Assembly: GCF_036784765.1 (NCBI RefSeq)
Contig: NZ_CP136651.1
Coordinates: 930,001-994,000, forward strand
Length of the DNA: 64,000 nucleotides
DNA from: Novosphingobium sp. ZN18A2
GTDB lineage: Bacteria; Pseudomonadota; Alphaproteobacteria; Sphingomonadales; Sphingomonadaceae
Direction of reading: 5' to 3'
Part shown: positions 35,165 through 43,363 of the stretch, in pieces
Numbering within the stretch: the first letter of the stretch is position 1
How the letters are laid out: every line of letters begins with the position of its first letter
The notes under the pieces: model-generated
Seen by the model: the letters and a program-made list of their open reading frames with translations, nothing else
Database searches by the model: none
What the model was told of the DNA's origin: nothing
Position numbers and translations under genes: made by a program

Positions 35165-35688
35165 TGGGTTTTCTTCATTCGCACCGCGCCAAGATAATCG
35201 CGCTTGCCCACGTTCACGCCCTTCCACCGGGCGATGTCATAGGCAGTGGTGATGTGGAAATAGAAGTTGGGCAGCGAGAACGAGAGCAGGAAGTCTTCGG
35301 CAAGATAGGGAAACGCCCGCTCGCCAAAGCGAAACTCTGTATCGCGGCCTTCAAGCGCATTGATCCGGTCGGCCGGCATGGCCTCAAGCGCGGCGATGGT
35401 CTCAGCGATCATCGCTTGCTGTTCGGCAAAGGTCGCGGGTGGGGTGGTGGTGTCGGGCGAGAACGATCCCGCTTCGGTGCCTTCGATGGCGCCCAGCGAA
35501 TGCACTTTCGCGGACTTCACCTGATAGGAAAAGTCCAGCATGTCGTCGGTCAGTTTCGCGGCGGTGATTTCCGCGTGGTCGAGGCCGTTCGCGTCGCAAT
35601 GCGCTTCGGCCTTCGACAGCACGCCCGAAAGCGCGCGCAGGCCGCGAACGAAATCGGGGATCAGGATCGCGTGGAGGGTAAGGCTCAT
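35161..35688 (-). CDS. DUF1993 protein
   Basis: A 175-residue cytoplasmic protein of the DUF1993 family, with a DinB-like helical bundle pattern. It begins [21 protein letters not shown] and has a late FSLPNFYFHITTAYDIARWKG motif that holds the conserved His and Asp. No function is established; DinB-like bundles can be thiol-dependent or metal-dependent enzymes. The start overlaps the hisD stop and the stop overlaps the nusB start, each by four bases (ATGA), so it is translated as part of this operon. Its presence inside a his/nusB chain is worth noting. Confidence 0.88.
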   Translation of the reverse strand: MSLTLHAILIPDFVRGLRALSGVLSKAEAHCDANGLDHAEITAAKLTDDMLDFSYQVKSAKVHSLGAIEGTEAGSFSPDTTTPPATFAEQQAMIAETIAALEAMPADRINALEGRDTEFRFGERAFPYLAEDFLLSFSLPNFYFHITTAYDIARWKGVNVGKRDYLGAVRMKKTQ

Positions 35689-37010
35689 GGCTGGCTCTCC
35701 TTGGATTGGCTGGCATTCAACTGGCTGGGCAGGCGCAATGCGACAGAGCGGGCGTGCGCCGCAAGCCCTTCGGCCTCGGCCAGCGCAACGGCTGCGGGGC
35801 CGATCGCGGCCAGCGCCTCGTCATTCGCGGCGATGAAGCTGGTGCGCTTCATGAAATCCAGCACCGAAAGGCCAGAGGAAAAGCGCGCGCGCCGCCCGGT
35901 GGGCAGAACGTGGTTCGGCCCGGCAACGTAATCGCCCACCGCTTCGGGCGTCATGCGGCCAAGGAATACCGATCCGGCGTGGCGGATGCCTTCGAACAGC
36001 GTTTCGGCATCGACCGCCGCGATCTCCACGTGTTCGGCCGCCAGTGCGTTGGCCAGGCCGGGCGCTTCGGTCAGCGATGGCACCACGATTACCGTGCCGT
36101 GGGCCTCCCAGCTTTCGCGCGCCGCCTTTTCGGTTGGGAGCCTGACGAGCTCGTCTTCCACCATCGCGATCACGGCCTTTGCAAAGTCCGCATCGTCGGT
36201 AATCAGGATGGATTGCGCGGCGGGATCGTGTTCGGCCTGCGAAAGCAGGTCGGCGGCGATCCAGCGCGGGTCGTTGTCACTATCGGCAATCACAAGGATT
36301 TCGGACGGCCCCGCCACCATGTCGATGCCGACAACACCGTAAAGCTGGCGCTTGGCCTCCGCGACATAGGCGTTGCCCGGTCCGGTGATCACGTCCACCG
36401 GCGCGATGTTTTGCGTGCCATAGGCGAGCGCGGCAATCGCCTGCGCACCGCCCACGCGCCACATCTCGTCCACGCCTGCCAGATGCGCGGCGGCGAGCAC
36501 CAGCGGATTGACCGTGCCGTTGGGCGTTGGCGTTACCACCACCAGCCGTTCGACGCCCGCAACCTTGGCAGGAATAGCGTTCATCAGCAGCGAGGAAGGA
36601 TAGGCCGCGCGGCCGCCCGGCACATACAGGCCCGCGCCATCGACTGGCCGCCAGCGCGCGCCAAGGCGCATTCCGGTGGAATCGGTATAGTCGCGGTCTT
36701 CGGGAAGTTGCGCTTCGTGATAGGCGCGGATGCGGCTCGCCGCGGTTTCCAGCGCGGTGCGCAGTGACGGATCGAGCGCGTCGAAGGCGGCGCGGCAGTC
36801 CTGCGCCGAAATCCGCCAGCCGTCTCCTGCCGGGCGGTGCCCGTCGAACCGTTCGGTGAAATCCGCCAGCGCATCATCGCCGCGCGCGCGGACGTCGGCG
36901 ATGATTGAGGACACGGCCTGGGCCACATCTCCCCCGCTCTCGCGCCTGTCGGCAACAAGGCGCGCGAACGCCGCGGCAAATCCGGGATCGCGGGCGTCCA
37001 GCAGTTGCAT
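35685..37010 (-). CDS. hisD: Histidinol dehydrogenase
   Basis: A 441-residue zinc enzyme that oxidises L-histidinol to histidine in two NAD-dependent steps, the last reactions of histidine synthesis. Typical blocks are [27 protein letters not shown] (from about residue 120), [35 protein letters not shown] with the zinc-binding Gln and His, and [23 protein letters not shown]. It starts at 37010, where its ATG shares one base with the hisG stop (TGATG), and overlaps DUF1993 by four bases at the other end. Confidence 0.97.
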   Translation of the reverse strand: MQLLDARDPGFAAAFARLVADRRESGGDVAQAVSSIIADVRARGDDALADFTERFDGHRPAGDGWRISAQDCRAAFDALDPSLRTALETAASRIRAYHEAQLPEDRDYTDSTGMRLGARWRPVDGAGLYVPGGRAAYPSSLLMNAIPAKVAGVERLVVVTPTPNGTVNPLVLAAAHLAGVDEMWRVGGAQAIAALAYGTQNIAPVDVITGPGNAYVAEAKRQLYGVVGIDMVAGPSEILVIADSDNDPRWIAADLLSQAEHDPAAQSILITDDADFAKAVIAMVEDELVRLPTEKAARESWEAHGTVIVVPSLTEAPGLANALAAEHVEIAAVDAETLFEGIRHAGSVFLGRMTPEAVGDYVAGPNHVLPTGRRARFSSGLSVLDFMKRTSFIAANDEALAAIGPAAVALAEAEGLAAHARSVALRLPSQLNASQSKESQP

Positions 37011-37687
37011 CAGGCGGCGGCCTTTGGCGCGGAAAGCTCGCGGAACGCATCGATCATCGCGCCGATTCGTGCGCTGTCTTTCTTCAGCGCCGCGCGGTTG
37101 ACGATCAGCCGCGCCGATACGGGCATGATCTGGCTGGTTTCGACAAGGCCGTTGTCCTTCAGCGTGCGCCCGGTGGAAACAAGGTCGACGATGCGGCTGG
37201 CAAGGCCCAGCGAGGGCGCCAGTTCCATCGCGCCGTTCAGCTTCACGATCTCTGCCTGCACGCCAAGCCGTTCGAAATGGCGGCGGGTGAGGTTGGGATA
37301 CTTGCTGGCGACGCGCGCGTGGCTTTCGCGGAAGACAGGCTCTGCCCCGTCAGTCAGCGCCACGGGTTCCGCCACCGAAAGACGGCAATGCCCGATGTCC
37401 AGATCCACCGGCGCATAGAGGTCTGCATAATCGAATTCGTCGATCACGTCGGACCCCACGATGCCCAGATGCGCCGCGCCGTGCGCGACGAAGGTCGCCA
37501 CGTCGAATGCGCGCACGCGGATCAACGACATATCGGGCCGGTTGGTGGCGAATGACAGCGCGCGCGACTTCTTGTCGTGGAACTCGTCATCGGGCACGAC
37601 ACCGGCACGCGCGAGCAGGGGCAGCGCCTCTTCGAGGATGCGGCCCTTGGGCACGGCGAAAACAAGCTTGCTGGCGGCGTTTGACAT
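37010..37687 (-). CDS. hisG: ATP phosphoribosyltransferase, short form
   Basis: First enzyme of histidine synthesis, joining ATP and PRPP. The 225-residue length marks the short form HisG_S, which lacks the C-terminal regulatory domain and in other bacteria needs the HisZ partner; hisZ is not in the window. Motifs are [16 protein letters not shown] at the N-terminus, [13 protein letters not shown] and the PRPP loop region [16 protein letters not shown]. The start at 37687 (MSNAASK) is chosen over the ATG at 37816, which would overlap the divergent gene at 37746. It heads the hisG-hisD-DUF1993-nusB operon. Confidence 0.95.
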   Translation of the reverse strand: MSNAASKLVFAVPKGRILEEALPLLARAGVVPDDEFHDKKSRALSFATNRPDMSLIRVRAFDVATFVAHGAAHLGIVGSDVIDEFDYADLYAPVDLDIGHCRLSVAEPVALTDGAEPVFRESHARVASKYPNLTRRHFERLGVQAEIVKLNGAMELAPSLGLASRIVDLVSTGRTLKDNGLVETSQIMPVSARLIVNRAALKKDSARIGAMIDAFRELSAPKAAA

Positions 37688-37745
37688 GGCCGCGCACTTA
37701 CGGTCCGCAAGGGCAAAGGGCAAGCATCGGTAAGGATCGGCGGCG

Positions 37746-38828
37746 ATGGCGGATAAGTATGCGTTCTTCGACATGGGCGAAACGGGGGCCGATGCCGTCG
37801 CCAGGGCATTCGCCAACCAGATCGCCTATTGCAACGCCAGTGGCGCTCCGGTCACGGGACGGGTCTGCGCCGCGCTTGGCGCGCTGGTCGCGTCGGATGA
37901 GCCGGGCGAGTTGCTGGGCCGGGTGCGGGGCTGGCAAGGCGCGCCGCTGGCGGACGCGCTGCCGCTGCGGATCGCGGGTGGCATCCATTCGCTGCACCTG
38001 TCGGGTGCGGAACCTTCGCTGGCACAGCTTTATGCGGGCAACGGCGGGATAGACGACGTGGCGATCGTGGCCGGCGCGATCCGTCGCCATGAAGCCGCGT
38101 TGCTGCCATGGCTGGACGGGCCGCCGCAGACCAACGAGGCGGGCCGTTCCGCGAACTTCATCGCCGCGATGCTGTGGCTGGCGGACAAGGGATTGCCACA
38201 GCGCTTCCAGTGCCTTGAAATCGGATCGAGCGCGGGGATCAACCTGATGCTGGCGCGCTATCGCTATGATCTTGCAGGCGTGGAAGTGGGGCCATCACCG
38301 GGCGCGATGCACTTTACGCCCGAATGGCAGGGCAATCCGCCACCCGCGCATCCCATTGAAATCGTATCGGCCAGGGGCTGCGACGTCGCGCCGGTGGATC
38401 TGACCGATCCGGCGCAGGCGCTGCGATTGAAGGCCTATATCTGGCCGGAACACACCATTCGGTTCGAACGCATGGAAGCCGCGATTGCCGAAGCGGCCAA
38501 GTCCCCACCCGACATCACGCCTATCAACGCGGCGGACTTTGTGGAGGCTGAACTGGCCAGGGCGCAGGAACCGGGCGTTACGCGCGTACTGATGCACTCT
38601 ATCGTGTGGCAATATGTGCCCCCCGGCCAGCAGGATCGCGTGACAGCGGCAATGGAAGCGGCAGGCGCGCGGGCCACGCCGGAAAGGCCACTGGCGTGGA
38701 TCGCGCTGGAGGCCAATCGCACGTTGCACCGGCACGAACTGGTGGTGCGATACTGGCCGGGCGGCGGAGAGGGGACGCTGCTCGCCCGCGCGCATCCGCA
38801 CGGCGCGAATGTCGACTGGCTGGTTTAG
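37746..38828 (+). CDS. DUF2332 protein
   Basis: A 360-residue protein of DUF2332. It contains [23 protein letters not shown] at mid-protein (from about residue 156), a glycine-rich loop like the SAM-binding loop of methyltransferases, and [22 protein letters not shown] later. Those features suggest a Rossmann-type fold; no function is established. It is divergent from hisG with 58 bases between starts and ends 9 bases from the convergent ltrA-like gene. The start at 37746 (MADKYAFF) is the only good candidate. Confidence 0.85.
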   Translation: MADKYAFFDMGETGADAVARAFANQIAYCNASGAPVTGRVCAALGALVASDEPGELLGRVRGWQGAPLADALPLRIAGGIHSLHLSGAEPSLAQLYAGNGGIDDVAIVAGAIRRHEAALLPWLDGPPQTNEAGRSANFIAAMLWLADKGLPQRFQCLEIGSSAGINLMLARYRYDLAGVEVGPSPGAMHFTPEWQGNPPPAHPIEIVSARGCDVAPVDLTDPAQALRLKAYIWPEHTIRFERMEAAIAEAAKSPPDITPINAADFVEAELARAQEPGVTRVLMHSIVWQYVPPGQQDRVTAAMEAAGARATPERPLAWIALEANRTLHRHELVVRYWPGGGEGTLLARAHPHGANVDWLV

Positions 38829-38837
38829 GTCCTGACC

Positions 38838-40181
38838 CTAACGCCCCTTGCGCGCGGCCCTTTCGCGGCGGCGTGCTACGCGGGCGGAGGAAAAGCGGCG
38901 CATCCAGTGGCCCAGTCGCCAGTCGCGCGCTTCCATCCGTTCCAGCCAGCCGCCGTGAAAGCTGCCCCACTCCCACGCCGCGATGAAGATGAACACGCCG
39001 GTTCCGGCAATTGAGAATGCCAGCGTCGTGGGATGGGCAAGCAGGCCCCACACTGCCAGCATCGCGACCAGCGCCAGCCCGAACGAATGGCTCAGCGGGT
39101 TCCACGGATTGCCGCTGGAAATCCGCTTGAACGCCATGTTGCCCCACAGGAACAGCGCCATGCCAGCGCAGGCGATGGCGAGGAATTCGAAGTGCGCGGG
39201 TTCCATAGGATGCGCCAGCGACAGTTCGTCCGCCACGGCCAGCACCACGATTCCCGCGACAATGGGCAAGTGCCAATAGGTGAACGCATTGCGCGCGATG
39301 CGGCCGGGGTCTTCGGCGTGTTCGATATGGTGCGCGCCGCGTCGCGCGCCGATATCGAAGTAAAGCCACCACAGCGCGAACGATCCGACGAAGGCGTTGA
39401 CGAAAGCGGCGGCAAGGCCGGGCCGAGGTTCGGCCGCGGCGAAGGTAGCGCCCGTGATGACCAGCCCTTCGCCCAGTGCGATGATGATGAACAGCCCGCA
39501 GCGTTCCGCCATGTGCGCGCCCGAAATGTCCCAGTCCGCGCTGGTGGAGCGGCCCATGCCCGGCACGGCATAGAACAGCAGCGGCGCGGTGTATTCAATG
39601 GCCAGTGCAAAGGCCCACCACGCCATTCGGTATGCCGGATCGGCGGCCAGCGCGCCAGCCGCCCACGGCAGCGCGGACGCCATGAACCACACCGCGATGC
39701 GCAACAGGTTGCGCGCGCCATTCCGCCGGAACTCGCCGCGCGCCCGCGCCACCCACAGCGTCCGCCCCACCTGTATCGCCACATAGGCGGCGGCAAACCA
39801 CGGCCCGCCCTTGCCGAAAGCGGTGGGGATCGCGCAGCCCAGCACCAGACTGGCCAGCATGACCGCGCCGATCGCCAGCCGGTTGGGTCCGCGATCGGGA
39901 TCGATCCAGTTGGTCGCCCATGTGGTATAGACCCATGCCCACCACACCGCGAACAGCAGGATCGCGGCCTGCAAGGTGCCTGTCGCATCCATCCTTTCGA
40001 GCAGGAAATGCGAAAGCTGGGTTATCGCGAAGACATAGACGAGGTCGAAGAACAGCTCCAGATTGCTGACCGAATTGCCGCCCGCCGCGTCGCGCCGGCG
40101 CAGCAGCGTGCGCGACGTTTCATGGCGCGCACCGGCCAGTGCCGCACCGAATGTCGCGCGACCAGTATCAGGGTCAGGCAT
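38838..40181 (-). CDS. ltrA: Low-temperature-requirement A (LtrA) family membrane protein
   Basis: A 447-residue inner-membrane protein with about twelve hydrophobic segments. The family mark is VSNLELFFDLVYVFAITQLSHFL near the N-terminus (from about residue 37), followed by WWAWVYTTWATNWIDPD and a repeated GLFIIIALGEGLVITGATF segment. LtrA was first tied to cold growth in Listeria; its biochemical role is unknown. The start at 40181 (MPDPDTG) overlaps the upstream hydrolase stop by eight bases, so it is probably co-expressed with the hydrolase/SDR genes. The C-terminus is very Arg-rich. Confidence 0.9.
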   Translation of the reverse strand: MPDPDTGRATFGAALAGARHETSRTLLRRRDAAGGNSVSNLELFFDLVYVFAITQLSHFLLERMDATGTLQAAILLFAVWWAWVYTTWATNWIDPDRGPNRLAIGAVMLASLVLGCAIPTAFGKGGPWFAAAYVAIQVGRTLWVARARGEFRRNGARNLLRIAVWFMASALPWAAGALAADPAYRMAWWAFALAIEYTAPLLFYAVPGMGRSTSADWDISGAHMAERCGLFIIIALGEGLVITGATFAAAEPRPGLAAAFVNAFVGSFALWWLYFDIGARRGAHHIEHAEDPGRIARNAFTYWHLPIVAGIVVLAVADELSLAHPMEPAHFEFLAIACAGMALFLWGNMAFKRISSGNPWNPLSHSFGLALVAMLAVWGLLAHPTTLAFSIAGTGVFIFIAAWEWGSFHGGWLERMEARDWRLGHWMRRFSSARVARRRERAARKGR

Positions 40182-41079
40182 CGCCCGCGGTGCGTGACAG
40201 GAAAGCATCGAGCGCGGCGTTGACCGCATCGGGCGCCTCCCACGGCACGAAATGGCCGCAGCCCGATACTTTCTCTATCGTCAGGTCGGGGATCAGCGCG
40301 TCCATCCCTTCAAGGTTCACCGGCGGCAGCGCGAAATCGTCCATCGCCCAGATCACCAGCGTCGGAATCGCCAGCGGCGGCACAGGCGCATCCTTGTACC
40401 CTTCGGGCAGCGCGAACGGTGCGTCCATCGGCGGCACGGACATCGGGCTGGCGCGATACCAGTTGAGCATGGCGATGGCCGCATCGGGATCGGCCCAGTC
40501 CTGCATCAGCGCCTCGCGCTCTTCCGGCTCCATCATCGGGGATTCCGGGCGTTCGCCAAATGCCTTGAGCAGCATTGCGCCCAGCCCGAACTGGCGTACC
40601 ATTTCATCGTTCGCGGTATCGCGGAAGGTGCGGAAATACTGACTCGATTCGCGTTGTTGCGGGCTGGTCCACAGCAGGCGCGGGAAGATCACCGGATGCG
40701 GCGCGTTGGCGATCACCGCGCGGGTTACGCGATTCTTCTGTCCCAGCAGCGCAACGCCCCAGGCAATCGCGCCGCCCCAGTCATGCCCAAGGATGGTGAA
40801 GGTGCCCACGCCCAGTGCATCGGCCAACTGGAAAATGTCGCCGATCAGCTTGTCGGGTGTGTAGTTTTCCGCGCCTTCCGGCTTGGACGATCCGCGATAG
40901 CCGCGCTGGTCGGGCGCGATGCAGCGGAACCGGCCTGAAAGATGCGCGATCTGGTGGCGCCAGGTGCGATGCGATTCGGGAAAGCCGTGCAGGAAGATCA
41001 GCGCGGGCGCATCGCGCGGGCCGGCATCGACAACGTCCAGCTCGATCCCGCTGGCAAGCTTTACGCGAACCTGCTGCAT
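40174..41079 (-). CDS. Alpha/beta hydrolase, epoxide-hydrolase type
   Basis: A 301-residue alpha/beta hydrolase with the HGFPESHRTWRHQI oxyanion loop and an aspartate nucleophile, Asp100 in LGHDWGG, as in epoxide hydrolases and haloalkane dehalogenases; the late acid and the histidine (SGCGHFVPWE) complete the set. The cap region lacks a clear pair of tyrosines that I can place by eye. It starts at 41079 on the last base of the SDR stop (TGATG) and overlaps ltrA by eight bases. The role is inferred as hydrolysis of an epoxide or ester. Confidence 0.88.
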   Translation of the reverse strand: MQQVRVKLASGIELDVVDAGPRDAPALIFLHGFPESHRTWRHQIAHLSGRFRCIAPDQRGYRGSSKPEGAENYTPDKLIGDIFQLADALGVGTFTILGHDWGGAIAWGVALLGQKNRVTRAVIANAPHPVIFPRLLWTSPQQRESSQYFRTFRDTANDEMVRQFGLGAMLLKAFGERPESPMMEPEEREALMQDWADPDAAIAMLNWYRASPMSVPPMDAPFALPEGYKDAPVPPLAIPTLVIWAMDDFALPPVNLEGMDALIPDLTIEKVSGCGHFVPWEAPDAVNAALDAFLSRTAGDA

Positions 41080-41903
41080 CAGCCTTCCTCCTTCATCTTT
41101 TCGGCATAGCCGCCTGCCACCAGCGCGGCCATCTGGTCGAACAGCGCGTCAGGCGTGCGGCGCAGTTCGCCGATCTGCTTTTCCATGCCCACCGCGACAA
41201 CGATCTCGCGCTCGTCGGCGGCGATGGCGGCCAGCATGTCCTCGGCCGCCGCATCCGGGTCCAGCCCGTTCTCTATCGCCTTGTCGGAAACGCCGCGCGC
41301 GGAACCGTCGGCGGTCAGCGCATTGCGCGCAACGCCGGTGCGGATCGATCCGGGCGCGATAACCTGCACCTTGATGCCAAGGTGCGAAACCTCGGTCCGC
41401 AGCGCGTCCGAATATCCGAACAGTCCGAATTTCGCCGCGCTATAGGCGGTGCGCATGGGCGACCCCACCTTGCCCGCCACGCTGGAAATCATCACGATCC
41501 GCCCGCTTTCGCGCGCGATCATGCGCGGCAGCAGCGCCTGCGTCAGTGCGATGGGGGCCAGCAGGTCGACGTCGACAATGCGCTGATAGACCGGAAACGC
41601 GGTGTCCACGGCAAGGCTGCGCTGCGAAATGCCGGCATTGTTTACCAGCATGTCAATCCCGCCGGAGATCGGTTCGGCCCATGCCCATGCCTTGTCCGCC
41701 GCAGCCTGCGCTGCATCATGGTCGGTCGCTTCGAAAGGCAGGATCAGGCAATCGCCGCATCCCATCCCTACTTCGCGCAGCGCCGCCTCGTTGCGGCCCG
41801 ACAGCACCAGTCGGGCGCCCTTTCCCGCCAGCGCACGCGCCAGCGCCGCGCCTATGCCCGACGATGCGCCCGTGATCCATGCCACTTGTCCGCTGAAGGC
41901 CAT
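41079..41903 (-). CDS. Short-chain dehydrogenase/reductase
   Basis: A 274-residue classical SDR. TGASSGIG at residues 11-18 binds NAD(P), LVNNAG follows, the catalytic serine lies in MISSVAG, and the YxxxK pair is Tyr154 and Lys158 in AYSAAK. The segment QVIAPGSIRTG is the usual post-catalytic motif. The C-terminal region extends past the fold by about 50 residues. The substrate is unknown. It lies 39 bases below the Nudix gene and is coupled to the epoxide-hydrolase-type gene downstream, which suggests the two act on related molecules. Confidence 0.9.
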   Translation of the reverse strand: MAFSGQVAWITGASSGIGAALARALAGKGARLVLSGRNEAALREVGMGCGDCLILPFEATDHDAAQAAADKAWAWAEPISGGIDMLVNNAGISQRSLAVDTAFPVYQRIVDVDLLAPIALTQALLPRMIARESGRIVMISSVAGKVGSPMRTAYSAAKFGLFGYSDALRTEVSHLGIKVQVIAPGSIRTGVARNALTADGSARGVSDKAIENGLDPDAAAEDMLAAIAADEREIVVAVGMEKQIGELRRTPDALFDQMAALVAGGYAEKMKEEG

Positions 41904-41942
41904 TCGAATCTCTCCCGTTGTGCTTTTGGGCGCACGATGCGG

Positions 41943-42386
41943 TCAGCCGGTGCGCTTGTCGAGAATCTCCAGCAGTTCGGGCGGAAAGATCGCTTCGTGC
42001 CAGTTGTCCAGTTCGGCCCGCGTGAACCAGCGGTGGTCCTGCATGATGCGCCGCTCAAGCTCTGTATGGCCGCTGGTGTCGACGGTGAAAGCGGGCACGC
42101 GCACGCGGAAATAGCGTTCGTCGGCGGTAACCGGTTCGCCGGTCGCGGTGGTGAAGTCATTGCCGCGCACATGGATGGCGGGGCCGGGATCGGCCTCCAG
42201 CCCGGTTTCCTCGAACAGTTCGCGCCGCGCCGCGTCGGCAAAATCCTCGCCCGGTTCGCATTCGCCGCCCGCCGTCGCCCAGAACGGGCGGCGCGTGAAC
42301 GTGAAACGGAACAGGAGCAGCCTGTCGTCGGGATCGATCACCAGCACCCGCGCCGCGCGGCGGATACGCCGTTCGGTCGCGGTCAC
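41943..42386 (-). CDS. Nudix hydrolase
   Basis: A 147-residue Nudix-domain pyrophosphatase. The Nudix box is complete, GGECEPGEDF followed by RRELFEETGL, and lies about 40 residues into the protein, as in small house-cleaning enzymes. No extra domain is present, so the substrate (a nucleotide diphosphate derivative) cannot be assigned. It overlaps the bolA stop by four bases and so is translated after it. Confidence 0.92.
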   Translation of the reverse strand: MTATERRIRRAARVLVIDPDDRLLLFRFTFTRRPFWATAGGECEPGEDFADAARRELFEETGLEADPGPAIHVRGNDFTTATGEPVTADERYFRVRVPAFTVDTSGHTELERRIMQDHRWFTRAELDNWHEAIFPPELLEILDKRTG

Positions 42387-42658
42387 GCCTCGCCCGGCGC
42401 GCGGGCGCGGATGGCAAGGGCGTGCACGCGCTCGCCCGGAATGTCGCCCAGCGCCTTGTTCACCATGCGCTGCCGGTTGACGCGGCTCACGCCTTCGAAA
42501 GCGGCGCTTTCGATTTCCACGGTAAAGTGCGATTCGCCGCTGCCGTCGTCGCCCGAATGGCCGCTGTGCTTGGCGCTGTCGTTGATCACCGCGAGCGCGG
42601 TCGGCGCGAAGGCGGCGTTGAGTTTCTGTTCGATTTCGTGGGCAATTGGTCCGGTCAT
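42383..42658 (-). CDS. BolA-family protein
   Basis: A 91-residue BolA-fold protein. The conserved region SHFTVEIESAAFEGVSRVNRQRMVNKALGD holds the helix-turn-helix-like segment and the His ligand that shares a [2Fe-2S] cluster with monothiol glutaredoxins. An inserted DSAKHSGHSGDDGSGESH loop (from about residue 27) is Gly/Ser/His-rich. Role: iron-sulphur trafficking or transcription in relatives. The start at 42658 is 27 bases from the divergent J-domain gene. Confidence 0.9.
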   Translation of the reverse strand: MTGPIAHEIEQKLNAAFAPTALAVINDSAKHSGHSGDDGSGESHFTVEIESAAFEGVSRVNRQRMVNKALGDIPGERVHALAIRARAPGEA

Positions 42659-42685
42659 GGGTTTTCTTCTAGCGCATCACGCCCC

Positions 42686-43288
42686 ATGTGGAAGCCCGTG
42701 AAGTATGACAGGTTTCATGGCCGCGTTTCGGGGAGCGGCCGCCCTTGCGAAGCCCCCGGTTGTGAGGAAGCGGGCGAATTCCGTGCACCGGGGATGCGCC
42801 CGGGCGGGTTCGACGGGCCGGGCGAATGGCGCTGGTTCTGCCTCGATCACGTGCGCGAATTCAATTCGGGATACGACTGGTTCGAAGGCATGACGGCCGA
42901 GGAGATCCTCGACGCGCAGTCCCCGGTTTCGGGCTGGAGCAGCGAAACGCGCGCCTTCCGCCCCAGCGCCGATGCGGACGCCGCCCCGCGCTGGGCCGAT
43001 TTCGACGATCCGCTCGATGCGATCAGTGCGCGCGCCCGGATGCGGCGCAACGATTATGCCCGCGCGCAGGAAGCGACCGGGCGCGGCATCCCGCCCGACG
43101 AACGGCGCGCTTTCGAAGTGCTGGGCCTTGGTTTCGATGCCGATCGCAAGGCGCTGCGCAGCCGCTATTCGGCGCTGGTGCGCAAGTACCACCCCGATCG
43201 CAACGGCGGCGACCGCAGCCACGAAGGCCGGTTGCAGCAAGTGGTCGATGCCTATCAGAAACTGAAGAAGTCCGCCCGCTTCGGCTGA
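42686..43288 (+). CDS. J-domain protein with Cys/His N-terminal motif
   Basis: A 200-residue DnaJ-type co-chaperone with its J-domain at the C-terminus (about 135-200): RAFEVLGLGFDADRKALRSRYSALVRKYHPDRNGGD, with the HPD triad at 169-171, which stimulates DnaK. The N-terminal half has cysteines and a histidine in CEAPGCEEAG and WFCLDHVREFN, a pattern that could hold a zinc ion. This layout, with a C-terminal rather than N-terminal J-domain, recurs in alphaproteobacteria. The start is ATG 42686 (MWKPVKYD). It is divergent from bolA. Confidence 0.87.
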   Translation: MWKPVKYDRFHGRVSGSGRPCEAPGCEEAGEFRAPGMRPGGFDGPGEWRWFCLDHVREFNSGYDWFEGMTAEEILDAQSPVSGWSSETRAFRPSADADAAPRWADFDDPLDAISARARMRRNDYARAQEATGRGIPPDERRAFEVLGLGFDADRKALRSRYSALVRKYHPDRNGGDRSHEGRLQQVVDAYQKLKKSARFG

Positions 43289-43363
43289 CCGGCGCGGGCC
43301 GCCGCCACCCCTCTCTTGCGCGTTGCAGCAAAGTTATCCATGCTGGATGCAACAGGGGAAAAT

